Source: Legionella anisa (GTDB lineage: Bacteria; Pseudomonadota; Gammaproteobacteria; Legionellales; Legionellaceae). Taken from it: a stretch of 64,000 bases of DNA. Location: contig NZ_LNXS01000054.1 of assembly GCF_001467525.1 (NCBI RefSeq), positions 396,632 through 460,631 on the forward strand. The letters run 5' to 3'. The notes beneath the pieces are model-generated. The model saw only the letters and a list, made by a program, of their open reading frames with translations. It was not told where the DNA came from and ran no database searches. Below, piece after piece: positions 44,073-52,623 of the stretch (position 1 is its first letter; every line of letters begins with the position of its first letter). The translations under genes were made by a program, and so were the position numbers.

Positions 44073-44156
44073 GTCATTCCCGCGTAGGCGGGAATCCATC
44101 TCTGGATTGGCTTAGGTGTTTGATTAGAGTTGGATCCCCGCCTACGCGGGGATGAC
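44073..44156 (+). repeat. 84-bp GTCATTCCCGCG repeat, intergenic copy
   Basis: The ends GTCATTCCCGCGTAGGCGGG and CCCGCCTACGCGGGGATGAC are near-perfect inverted repeats around a 40-base centre. The inverted complement matches the copy in the 5' end of fliP. This form of repeat (GTCATTCCCGCG...) is widespread in proteobacteria as a REP-type element. Confidence 0.85.
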
Positions 44157-44211
44157 GACTTTGCATACGCCTGGACTTAATTTTTAATAGCTGTGAGCCA
44201 CGGATTAGTGC

Positions 44212-44275
44212 AGTAGAACCTGGAGTTGTGAAACCAATATTCCCGGATTCCGCTTTCGCTGCATCCAGGCTACAT
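44212..44275. repeat. Degraded CCTGGGTGCAGCG repeat upstream of prfB
   Basis: The right half TCCGCTTTCGCTGCATCCAGG fits the family (last part CCAGGCTAC); the left half is much changed (GTAGAACCTGGAG). It lies 43 bases before the prfB start. Confidence 0.5.
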
Positions 44276-44317
44276 TATAAGAGCATAGACACGATTACTA
44301 TTTTTTAAGAGACACTT

Positions 44318-45428
44318 ATGTTAGAAGTAAACCAAATTAATCTTAATCTGGTGGAGCTTGATAAGCGAGTAGAAGCGCTTAGGGGGTATCTTTGACTTTG
44401 ACGCTAAGCGTGAGCGTTTAGAAGAGGTTGTTCGAGAACTGGAATCAGCGACAGTTTGGAATAATCCTGAGATTGCTCAGGCATTAGGACGTGAAAGAAC
44501 ACAGCTAGAATCAGTTGTTTCAACGTTAACTCAATTAGATCAATCCATTACTGATTTGAGTGAATTGTTTGAGATTGCGCGTGAGGAAGGTGACGAGCAA
44601 ACGATTAATGAGATTGGCGAAGAATTACACTCCATTGAGCAAAAGGTGGGTGATTTAGAGTTTCGCCGTATGTTTTCCGGAACAATGGATGACTCGAATG
44701 CTTATTTAGATATTCAGTCAGGTTCGGGTGGTACAGAAGCACAAGACTGGGCGGAAATGATATTGCGCATGTATTTGCGTTGGGGAGAGCAGCATGGATT
44801 CGAGCCTGAACTAATCGAATGTTCTCCAGGAGATGTTGCAGGTATTAAAAGTGCTACGATTTACTTTAAAGGAGAGTACGCTTTTGGATGGCTGCGTACC
44901 GAAAGCGGAGTGCATCGCTTAGTACGAAAATCCCCTTTTGATTCAGGAAACAGACGGCATACCTCTTTTGCAGCAGTATTTGTTTCGCCTGAAATTGATG
45001 ATGATATTGATATAGAAATTAATCCGGCTGATTTGCGTATTGATACATACCGAGCGTCCGGGGCTGGAGGTCAGCATGTGAACCGAACTGATTCGGCAGT
45101 ACGAATTACTCATGCACCAACTGGGATTGTAGTACAATGTCAGAATGATCGAAGCCAGCATCGCAATAAAGATCAGGCAATGAAACAGCTGCGTGCCAAG
45201 TTATATGAATTGGAAATACAAAAGAAAAATGCAGAGCAGCAAGCATTGGAAGCCAGTAAATCAGATATAGGTTGGGGATCTCAAATTCGTTCATACGTAT
45301 TGGATCAATCTCGTATTAAGGATCTGCGCACCGGTGTTGAAACGAGCAATACACAAGCAGTATTGGACGGGGCATTGGATCAGTTTATTGAAGCCAGTTT
45401 AAAGGCGGGAGTAGGGCAGCATGAGTGA
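44318..45428 (+). CDS. prfB: Peptide chain release factor 2 with programmed +1 frameshift
   Basis: RF2 ends translation at UGA and UAA. It starts at ATG 44318 ([20 protein letters not shown]) and reads 25 codons to an in-frame UGA at 44393-44395. Reading must slip +1 at CUU-U to continue as GAC at 44394, giving 369 residues. The site AGGGGGTATCTTTGAC has the internal Shine-Dalgarno-like AGGGGG and is the same as the classical prfB site. The rest has the RF2 recognition motif SPF ([10 protein letters not shown]) and the catalytic GGQ ([15 protein letters not shown]). The coding sequence is the join of 44318-44392 and 44394-45428. Low RF2 raises slippage, so the site controls its own supply. 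lysS overlaps the end. Confidence 0.97.
44381..44396 (+). promoter_or_regulatory. prfB programmed frameshift site
   Basis: AGGGGG, 3 bases, then CTTTGAC: an anti-SD-pairing sequence at short spacing, a slippery CUU-U and an in-frame UGA read by RF2 itself. It matches the known autoregulatory element base for base. Confidence 0.96.
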
Positions 45429-46914
45429 AGAACAAATTGAACATATTGATGAGAGTGAAGTTTATAGTATTCGTAAACAAAAATTGGCTGAATTACGTAC
45501 AAAAGGGTTTAATTTCCCAAACCAGTTTCGTCGTGAACATTTAGCTCAGGAAATCATAAAACATTATGATTCATTAGATAAGGAAACTTTAGCACAACAG
45601 CATGCTAAGGTCAGTGTAGCCGGCCGTATCGTATTGAGACGTATTATGGGAAAGGCCAGCTTTTTTCATATTCAAGATGTTTCTGGGCGGCTTCAAGTGT
45701 ATATCCGAGCAAACGACCTTCCCGAGCAGTATGAAGAGTTTAAGCATTGGGATTTGGGCGATATTGTTGGGGTTAAAGGTGAGCTATTTAAAACAAATAC
45801 AGGTGAGCTTACAGTCAATGCAGAGCATATTGAATTATTAACTAAGTCATTGCGGCCTTTACCTGATAAATTTCATGGTTTAGCTGATCAAGAAGTAAAA
45901 TACCGTAAACGCTATGTGGATTTAATTGCCAATGATGAAAGTCGCCATACTTTTTTAATGCGTTCGCGATTAGTTCAAGCGTTTAGACAATTTATGGACC
46001 AACACTATTTTCTAGAAGTAGAAACACCGATGATGCATCCTATCCCAGGTGGTGCTATGGCTCGTCCTTTTGTTACGCATCATCATACTCTGGATATGAC
46101 TATGTATTTGCGTATCGCGCCTGAACTTTATTTGAAACGACTTGTTGTGGGTGGATTTGAGCGTGTTTATGAAATTAATCGCAATTTCCGTAATGAGGGG
46201 ATATCAACACGCCATAATCCAGAATTTACTATGGTTGAATTCTATCAAGCCTATGCGGATTATAAGGATTTGATGAATTTTACTGAGGAATTACTGTGCT
46301 ATCTCTGTGATACTGTTTTGAAAAAACGTCAGGTTGAATACCAAGGCCAAATCATTGACTTTAGCAAGCCATTTGTACGTATGACAGTGAAAGAAGCAAT
46401 TTTACATTATCATCCAGAAATCGATGCGAAAGAGCTTGAAAGTGTAGTGAGTTGCCGTGCAATATTGCAGAAAAAAGGATTTCCTTTTAAAGAAAGTGAT
46501 GGTTTAGGCAAGTTACAAATCATATTGTTTGAAGAAACGGTTGAGCATCAATTATTTCAGCCTACTTTTATTACAGGTTATCCTACTGAAATATCACCTT
46601 TGGCACGCCGTAGTGATAATAACCCAGAAGTGACTGACCGCTTTGAATTTTTTATTGCTGGCCGAGAAATTGCGAATGGGTTTTCTGAATTAAACGATGC
46701 GGAAGATCAGGCAGAACGTTTTCGTAAACAAGTTGAAGAAAAGGATGCCGGTGACTTGGAAGCCATGCATTTTGATAGTGATTATATCGAAGCTCTGGAA
46801 TATGGATTGCCTCCCACGGCAGGAGAAGGTATAGGTATTGATCGGTTGGTCATGCTATTTACAAATTCGCAGTCAATCCGGGATGTTATTTTGTTCCCTC
46901 ATTTACGACAATAA
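45421..46914 (+). CDS. lysS: Lysine-tRNA ligase, class II
   Basis: The 497-residue enzyme charges tRNA-Lys. It has an N-terminal OB-fold anticodon-binding domain ([20 protein letters not shown]) and a class II core with motif 2 [17 protein letters not shown] and motif 3 [14 protein letters not shown] near the C-terminus. Length is normal. Its start overlaps prfB by 8 bases, as in the prfB-lysS operon of Escherichia coli. Confidence 0.97.
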   Translation: MSEEQIEHIDESEVYSIRKQKLAELRTKGFNFPNQFRREHLAQEIIKHYDSLDKETLAQQHAKVSVAGRIVLRRIMGKASFFHIQDVSGRLQVYIRANDLPEQYEEFKHWDLGDIVGVKGELFKTNTGELTVNAEHIELLTKSLRPLPDKFHGLADQEVKYRKRYVDLIANDESRHTFLMRSRLVQAFRQFMDQHYFLEVETPMMHPIPGGAMARPFVTHHHTLDMTMYLRIAPELYLKRLVVGGFERVYEINRNFRNEGISTRHNPEFTMVEFYQAYADYKDLMNFTEELLCYLCDTVLKKRQVEYQGQIIDFSKPFVRMTVKEAILHYHPEIDAKELESVVSCRAILQKKGFPFKESDGLGKLQIILFEETVEHQLFQPTFITGYPTEISPLARRSDNNPEVTDRFEFFIAGREIANGFSELNDAEDQAERFRKQVEEKDAGDLEAMHFDSDYIEALEYGLPPTAGEGIGIDRLVMLFTNSQSIRDVILFPHLRQ

Positions 46915-47227
46915 ATAGAGTGGCTAGCGAGTAAAGAATAATTTTATAGCTTTGGTTGTTAAAGATGTTCTAACAGGTTTTTGAGAGAATCAAAAATTAC
47001 TCTGCTATGGTTTTCTTTAACCACTGCCATCGAGTTAAAACTACGTTTTTTACCTACGCCCGCCCCCCACGACTTGTTCGCGGGGTTGCCCGCGGGAGTA
47101 AGGTCAAGAACCATTAAGTTAATGTGTCTCTAGAGCCAGACTATGTGATTATGAGTTCTTATTAAGCACTGTTTTCAAATATAAGAAATAAAAAATCAAA
47201 AAATAATAATAAATTATCAGGTGACTT
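46915..47227. other. Intergenic region with a GC-rich palindrome
   Basis: 313 bases without a gene. The centre (47050-47105) holds CGCCCGCCCCCCACGACTTG and TTCGCGGGGTTGCCCGCGGG, a GC-rich, imperfectly palindromic block like the one at 1299-1331, flanked by CTGCCATCGAGTTAA and CATTAAGTTAA. The right part is AT-rich and may hold the promoter of the following membrane-protein gene. Confidence 0.55.
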
Positions 47228-48310
47228 ATGTTTGTTACTCATTTCCAGAGGGCAATTACATACCTTAGAGAAGCCCAGGAAATCGCATTATTTACCATCC
47301 TGGCTGATGCAAGGCTGTCTGCGATATTTCGTACATCACCTTTATTTTATATCACATTGCCTTTTATAGGTTTTTTACTGACTGTAAATGCTTTAATAAA
47401 TGGCTATCGCCTTGCAAAAGCCAGCAATCGCAATTTGGATCGCTGGTTCCTTTTTGCTGCTTCTGCAGTTTGTGCGGTTTTGGCAAGTACAGCACTCTAT
47501 GGAGCAGCAATAGCGATGGCTTTTGGATATAGTTTTACTGCAGCTCCTTGGTTTTTTACCAGCAGTTTAATTGTGGCATGGGGGCATCAGTTCGTCATGT
47601 TTGGACTCAATTTATATAGAGCTTTTGAGTCCCCTCCAAATAGTATTCAACGCATGCATTATATCCAGGCAGCATTGAGTAATTTGTTTGCTATGACGCT
47701 TTTAGCTTCTGCTTTAGGGGCGGTTGTTTTTACTCTGCTTTTTCCTATTGCTCCTGCTGTAGGTACTCTATTTGCACTGACTGCAGTCTTTTTGACTGGT
47801 CTTGATATATTGTGGCATGTGGCTCCTCATGCTTTAAAAAGAACAATCAAAGGATGGTTTCATTTGAGCAAGCCCGATGTGGCTCAGGATGCAATTGCAA
47901 ATCAGGAGGAGATCTTAAAACTTAAAAATTTAAAAGAAGGTGAACCAAAACATCATAGGATGTTTACATGCCATGATTACAGTGCGGTGATTCGTACCAT
48001 GGAGATAGGGGCGATTAAGCCTTATCTGTTAAAGCTGATACAGAATAAATTGCAAATATTAGGACAAAAAGTTGATCCAGAAAATGAAAAAATCAAAGAT
48101 AAAGTTTCCTTATTAATCGTACTGAAAAATGCAATAGAAAATCCTCAAGAAATTTCTAAAAAAGAGATGTTAGCAACGTATCCTTTAGCGTTCCAAAGTT
48201 TTTGGACAGAAAAAGGTGATGTGGAGCAAATATTAGATGCGGTCATTGTGTCTCAGAGCAGACATCGACTTATGGAAGAAAATAATCAGTTGTCCATGAT
48301 AATTGGATGA
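47228..48310 (+). CDS. Orphan multi-pass membrane protein
   Basis: The 360-residue protein has about five predicted membrane helices in its first ~205 residues (ITLPFIGFLLTVNALING, LFAASAVCAVLASTALYGAA, MTLLASALGAVVFTLLF and others), then a ~150-residue hydrophilic C-terminal part (KHHRMFTCHDYSAVIRTMEI). No signal peptide or known domain. The gene has a lone promoter region and an AT-rich flank and is followed by another orphan gene. Such half-membrane, half-soluble proteins occur among Legionella effectors, but here that is only a suggestion. The ribosome site is CAGGTGACTT. Confidence 0.7.
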   Translation: MFVTHFQRAITYLREAQEIALFTILADARLSAIFRTSPLFYITLPFIGFLLTVNALINGYRLAKASNRNLDRWFLFAASAVCAVLASTALYGAAIAMAFGYSFTAAPWFFTSSLIVAWGHQFVMFGLNLYRAFESPPNSIQRMHYIQAALSNLFAMTLLASALGAVVFTLLFPIAPAVGTLFALTAVFLTGLDILWHVAPHALKRTIKGWFHLSKPDVAQDAIANQEEILKLKNLKEGEPKHHRMFTCHDYSAVIRTMEIGAIKPYLLKLIQNKLQILGQKVDPENEKIKDKVSLLIVLKNAIENPQEISKKEMLATYPLAFQSFWTEKGDVEQILDAVIVSQSRHRLMEENNQLSMIIG

Positions 48311-48490
48311 AAATATATCAATTATATATAAAATTATATATAATGAGTGAATTATATTCTTTTTGAAGCAGAAATTGATGTGGATTGAGAAACGATTTTC
48401 CATGTTCCATTCTTCGTCATGTTACTTTGTTATGATCTATAATTAACGTATGCGTTAACAAAATGATCGAGCAATAAAGGAGAATTTTAT

Positions 48491-50413
48491 ATGCCTTTGG
48501 AATATCGATCGATTACAGCAAATTGCGGTAATGATACTCTTGGTTCAAATGCCTGTGAAGAAATCAGTCAGTTACTCATAGATGATAAGGCTGATTTTTT
48601 TGTTATTAATTGTCAAGAAGCTCATTTTGAAAATACTCGAAAGCAGTTAGAAGACATGCTCCCAGAAGGTTATAATGTAAAATGCTTAAGTCAGATTGCA
48701 ACCCATACTAAATTGGATACACAGGTTTTCTCTACGACAGGAATGGCAACCTTTGTTATTTATAGGGAGGGCTTAGAGGTAAATGTTGAAGGTAAGCCAG
48801 TAGAAGCTAGACGAGAGAACAGTAGATTGAGTGGCTCGGGATATAATAAAGGAGGCCTGGTTACTGATTTTACTGTACAACGAAGTGGGGACAGTGAAAG
48901 TATTAAGGTACAAGCAGTTACTGGTCATTTGGATGCGGGGGATGTAGTAAAACGCAACCAAGATTGGTTGAATCTCTATAGAGCGACTGTTAAAGATGTT
49001 ACAAGCTGGGAAGAGCTTGTTGATGCTTGTCCTGATTTATTGCTTTCGGGATATGATGCAAATACCCGAAACAAATTTAATAAGCAGAATAATGTCGAGA
49101 CTAAGATTTGGGATAATCCTGATGAGTATCCTGAACTACACGCGCTTCATCTTGTTTCCATGGGAGCAGCCAAGTACAGCACAGATGAAACCTATAGTCA
49201 TACAAAAATAGATCAAGAAACAGGTGAAGAAGTAATCGCTGATTCAAAACGTGAAGGTGATGCAGCACGTGGTACACTTGATTTTGTGACTATCTATGAC
49301 GGTAATATAAATAAAAATGAATCAAGGAAAGAACTAGATAAGGGAGCTATGGTAGTTCAGGTTGGAATAGATCCTGGTTCTAAACGTGATCATCATGTGA
49401 TTATCAGTCCTCCTCAAACATCCATAACTCTTAATGAGTTTGACCGTGTCAAAAATCTAATGGCCACTCGTTTATTTGGCGTTGCTCCAGATGTAGCCGC
49501 TAAAATTTTAGCAATAACTGAGGGTAATAATGAGGATGATAAAGAAAAAGCTAAAACGCAATTGGTAGAATACTATAAACAGTATTTAGGCCCTAATGGG
49601 TTCTTAGATAGGGCTATGGATTTACATATACGTAAATTGGAATGTTTTCAGCGGATAATGAATAATCCACAAAATAAGGACTTAGAGGAAGTACTTAAAA
49701 AAACTTTGTTTGGCGAACTCGAATGGTGTGCGGGTAATCCAAAACAATTAGAAGCCAAACAAGAGCTAATGGAGAAGTTCCTCGACTCATTGGATGAGTG
49801 TGAGCACGCGGAAGGGATTAATGCTCGTTTGGTTTGTTATCTTGATCTGAAAGAAAAGATAGCCAAGAATGAAGAAATAAATGCGGCTGATGCTTTCAAG
49901 AATTCAGCTGTTGAAGTGTATCAAAATTATTATATTATCTTTACAACAGCATTAGAACAAAAAACGAAAGAGAACCCTCAGCTTCAAGTAGCAATGGAAA
50001 AAATATTAAAACGGCTTGATGCAATTGCTGATCATAGTAATGAAGAGGCATTAAAAGGTCTGGATCCAAAAAAATTGGATACACTTACCCATATCGTTGC
50101 TCAGTGTGATAATAGTCTAACTTTGTTACAGGCAGGTGCAATCGAGGAAATGGAAAAAATTAATGAGGAATTAATGAGTCTTTCTCATGAGGCAATGGGA
50201 AGTTCTTCTCCAGTATGGAGAGCTTTGGCTGGTGCGGTGAAGTTCTTTGTGACTCTGGTTGCCAATATAACATCCGACGTAACGTTGACTGACAAGGTAG
50301 GGATGGTCCAAGATAAAAAATTATCCAAATCTATAGACGAATATAAATCTGCTCTTAAAGAAATACTTCCTCAAGAAGAAGAAAGCGATCACTTGCATAA
50401 TAATCTGCTTTAA
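48491..50413 (+). CDS. EEP-fold (inositol 5-phosphatase-like) protein, effector candidate
   Basis: The 640-residue protein has an N-terminal domain with the order of motifs of the endonuclease/exonuclease/phosphatase superfamily: N11 in ITANCGN, FVINCQEA with E43, YNKGGLVTDF (118-127, like the NKGG box of inositol polyphosphate 5-phosphatases), GHLDAG (145-150), LSGYDAN (185-191) and KRDHHVIIS (298-306). These correspond to the metal-binding and catalytic Asn, Glu, Asp and His residues. The remaining ~330 residues are helical and unrecognised, ending EILPQEEESDHLHNNLL with the Glu-rich stretch common in Dot/Icm signals. There is no signal peptide. It may cut a phosphate from phosphoinositides or act as a nuclease; this is inference. 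The ribosome site is AAAGGAGAA. Confidence 0.72.
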   Translation: MPLEYRSITANCGNDTLGSNACEEISQLLIDDKADFFVINCQEAHFENTRKQLEDMLPEGYNVKCLSQIATHTKLDTQVFSTTGMATFVIYREGLEVNVEGKPVEARRENSRLSGSGYNKGGLVTDFTVQRSGDSESIKVQAVTGHLDAGDVVKRNQDWLNLYRATVKDVTSWEELVDACPDLLLSGYDANTRNKFNKQNNVETKIWDNPDEYPELHALHLVSMGAAKYSTDETYSHTKIDQETGEEVIADSKREGDAARGTLDFVTIYDGNINKNESRKELDKGAMVVQVGIDPGSKRDHHVIISPPQTSITLNEFDRVKNLMATRLFGVAPDVAAKILAITEGNNEDDKEKAKTQLVEYYKQYLGPNGFLDRAMDLHIRKLECFQRIMNNPQNKDLEEVLKKTLFGELEWCAGNPKQLEAKQELMEKFLDSLDECEHAEGINARLVCYLDLKEKIAKNEEINAADAFKNSAVEVYQNYYIIFTTALEQKTKENPQLQVAMEKILKRLDAIADHSNEEALKGLDPKKLDTLTHIVAQCDNSLTLLQAGAIEEMEKINEELMSLSHEAMGSSSPVWRALAGAVKFFVTLVANITSDVTLTDKVGMVQDKKLSKSIDEYKSALKEILPQEEESDHLHNNLL

Positions 50414-50510
50414 AACTTGTAGGTAATCCAAGAGAGATTTAGGATTTTATTTACATAATGATCTATGAGAAGATCAACGCAAAAGAACTACTTGCTGCCA
50501 TTAAGATTAA

Positions 50511-51122
50511 ATGATGAAAAAATCGAATAAAGATAAAGTTTATGAAGCATATGATGAGCTCATTGATTGGTTTGATGTGCATCGCAATAAAGAACTCCTT
50601 ATGGAGCAATTTTATTTGCAGCAAATAAAAAAACATTTTCCCCGTGGTGGGAGTGTTTTGGATATTGGTTGTGGTACTGGAGAACCTATTGCAAAATTTC
50701 TTATTGAAGAAGGTTATGAGTTAACCGGTGTTGATGCCAGCCAAAAGATGATTGAGCGCTGTAAACAAAATTTTCCAAATGCTCAATGGATTTTAGCCGA
50801 TATGCGAACGATGGAATTGACTAAACAGTTCGATATTGTTATTGCGTGGCATAGTTTTTTCCATTTACCGCAAGCGGATCAAAGAAGTACATTGAATTTA
50901 TTTTCTTCCTTGGTTAAACCAAAAGGTTTGTTACTTTTTACTTCGGGACCCGAGGCAGGAGAGGTTTGGGGTGAAAATGGTGGTTATGATTTATATCATG
51001 CTTCATTGGATACCAAAGAGTACGAAACTATTTTAAATAAGAACCACTTGCAAGTTTTGGTGCATAAGGTTAACGATCCAGATTGTGGAGAGGCAACTGT
51101 TTGGCTTGCCCAGAAGAATTAA
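50511..51122 (+). CDS. Class I SAM-dependent methyltransferase
   Basis: The 203-residue product has the SAM-binding motif VLDIGCGTGEPIAKFLIEEG (~48-67), motif II-type TGVDASQKMIERCKQ and post-I acid LADMRTMEL. Length and layout fit the small Methyltransf_25/UbiE-like group. The N-terminus (KVYEAYDELIDWFDVHRN) resembles that of several Legionella orphan methyltransferases. The substrate is unknown. The gene stands alone between an effector candidate and a palindromic repeat that may help end its transcript. Confidence 0.82.
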   Translation: MMKKSNKDKVYEAYDELIDWFDVHRNKELLMEQFYLQQIKKHFPRGGSVLDIGCGTGEPIAKFLIEEGYELTGVDASQKMIERCKQNFPNAQWILADMRTMELTKQFDIVIAWHSFFHLPQADQRSTLNLFSSLVKPKGLLLFTSGPEAGEVWGENGGYDLYHASLDTKEYETILNKNHLQVLVHKVNDPDCGEATVWLAQKN

Positions 51123-51130
51123 ATTTAGAT

Positions 51131-51211
51131 GTAGCCTGGGTGCAGCGCAGCGAAAGCCGGGATCTTGCCAGACATCATAACCCGGGTTTTGCTGCGCTGC
51201 ACTCAGGCTAC
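51131..51211. repeat. CCTGGGTGCAGCG palindromic repeat
   Basis: GTAGCCTGGGTGCAGCGCAG pairs with CTGCGCTGCACTCAGGCTAC (inverted) around a 42-base centre. It lies between convergent genes (methyltransferase and TPR protein), so it may serve as a two-way terminator. Confidence 0.8.
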
Positions 51212-51230
51212 GAAACTACAAAACATTGAA

Positions 51231-52361
51231 TTAATTTAACTGCAAACTATCCATATTCTGGGAGGATAAAGTAGGATTATCATCGGTTTTAAGTCCAAAA
51301 AAAGTTTGGCTTGTGGTTACCAGTAATACTTGAGATTTTGTTTGTTGTAGCTTCTCTGCTTCTTCATCGATGGATGTATCTTGAGGTGCTAATTTTCTTG
51401 CCTCACTAAGAGATTTCTCTGCTTCGTCCCAATTTTTTTCAAATCGATAACAACAGGCTATATTTAACCATGCATCTGCTTGATCTTGTGCGTCATTCGT
51501 TCGTTCAAGAATCGTAGTAAACTTTTTTCTTGCCTCCATGTACATTCCTTGTTTGAATGAACACATGCCTATTTGATTGAGTGCTGGCATATGATTTTGA
51601 TCTAATTCGAGAACTAAGCCATATAATTCCTGCGCTTTTTTATACTCTTCATTTTGGTACAGGTGATGTCCAAATTGGGCATAACACTCAGCAAGATTTT
51701 CGGTAATTACATTGTTCAATGATAAGTCATCTTTCTGACAGTGTGCTAATGCTTCACAATAATAGTAAATGGAACACATAAAATTCACGCTTATGTCTTC
51801 CTGAGTCTTTTTTTCTTTGGATAATTTTTTAAGTAGATCGATATACTGTTCGTGCCAGCTAGCAGCTGTATGTAATAACATAGGATTATCAGCGCATATT
51901 TTTAAAGCTGAAGAGAGCGCAATATGAGCATTTTTCAGTAAAGTAAAACAATTTTCTAAATGGGACTCAAGATAATCTTGAGACAGTCTCATATAACTTA
52001 AGCCCAAATTGTGTCGTGCTGAAACACAATTTAAGTCATTTTCTATTGCAGCAAAGTAATAGGTAACGGCTACTTCATTTTTATTGTTGGCAGCATAGCA
52101 TTGTCCTAGAAGATCAAAGGCATGAGATCTATTTTCCTGCGTTGTTAGATTTCTCGTTAATTCAATAAACTGATTTAGATAAAAAATAGCCTCTTTTTTG
52201 TCATCAGATAAAAAGCAGGTCTTTCCTAAAAGAAAGTAGGTTTCTGGGACTTCAGGGTTATTGCTAATCGCTTGAAGAAACAGGTTTTTAGCTTGTACGT
52301 ATTCACTTTTTTTAAAAGCTTCCACGCCTTGTAAGTGAAACGAATTAAACATATTTGCCAT
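51231..52361 (-). CDS. Tetratricopeptide-repeat protein
   Basis: The 376-residue protein is made of repeated helix pairs with TPR consensus positions: AKNLFLQAISNNPEVPETYF (~24-43), AVTYYFAAIENDLNCVSARH, and three C-terminal ones (AQELYGLVLELDQNHMPALN, ARKKFTTILERTNDAQDQAD, AEKSLSEARKLAPQDTSIDE). No signal peptide or membrane helix, so cytoplasmic or translocated. TPR and Sel1 repeats are common in Legionella interaction proteins. Partner unknown. It is convergent with the methyltransferase gene. Confidence 0.8.
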   Translation of the reverse strand: MANMFNSFHLQGVEAFKKSEYVQAKNLFLQAISNNPEVPETYFLLGKTCFLSDDKKEAIFYLNQFIELTRNLTTQENRSHAFDLLGQCYAANNKNEVAVTYYFAAIENDLNCVSARHNLGLSYMRLSQDYLESHLENCFTLLKNAHIALSSALKICADNPMLLHTAASWHEQYIDLLKKLSKEKKTQEDISVNFMCSIYYYCEALAHCQKDDLSLNNVITENLAECYAQFGHHLYQNEEYKKAQELYGLVLELDQNHMPALNQIGMCSFKQGMYMEARKKFTTILERTNDAQDQADAWLNIACCYRFEKNWDEAEKSLSEARKLAPQDTSIDEEAEKLQQTKSQVLLVTTSQTFFGLKTDDNPTLSSQNMDSLQLN

Positions 52362-52452
52362 CCTGTAGAGTAGTTAAATGTTTTTACGTCCTGTCTGCTA
52401 AACCAACCTAAAATTTAGAATATAATAAACAAGTGCATTTTAATAGTTATGG

Positions 52453-52590
52453 AACAAATGGGAACACTTTAGGGCAACAATACTTGGCATTAGTGGTGTA
52501 TCAGGTGTTGGGAAATCAACTCTTGCTGCAACTCTTGGGCAAATTTTATTCTCAATGGCGAGCATACAACCGGACTTCAAGTACAATTAA
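52453..52590 (+). pseudogene. Remnant of a P-loop kinase
   Basis: One frame reads ATILGISGVSGVGKSTLAAT, a clear Walker A of the uridine/adenylate kinase type, then LGQILFSMASIQPDFKYN and a stop at 52588. It has no in-frame ATG close upstream. An ATG in another frame (52449, MEQMGTL) would lead into it if one base were gained or lost before the P-loop. No further kinase motifs follow before the PdxH-like gene at 52624. It is best read as the 5' remnant of a gene whose body was deleted. Confidence 0.5.
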
Positions 52591-52623
52591 TCCTGCAATT
52601 TTTAAATCAAGGAAAAACAGGGA

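Larger units (their letters stand above)
43968..44317. other. Repeat-rich gap between the flagellar locus and prfB
   Basis: 350 bases without a gene. It contains the 84-base GTCATTCCCGCG repeat (44073-44156), a CTGCCATTAAGTTAAG motif beside it, and a degraded CCTGGGTGCAGCG repeat (44212-44275). The CCAGGCTACATTATAAG...CATAGAC end of the latter also appears after fliP (34690-34715). A promoter for prfB must lie here or just upstream, but I could not place it. Confidence 0.6.
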
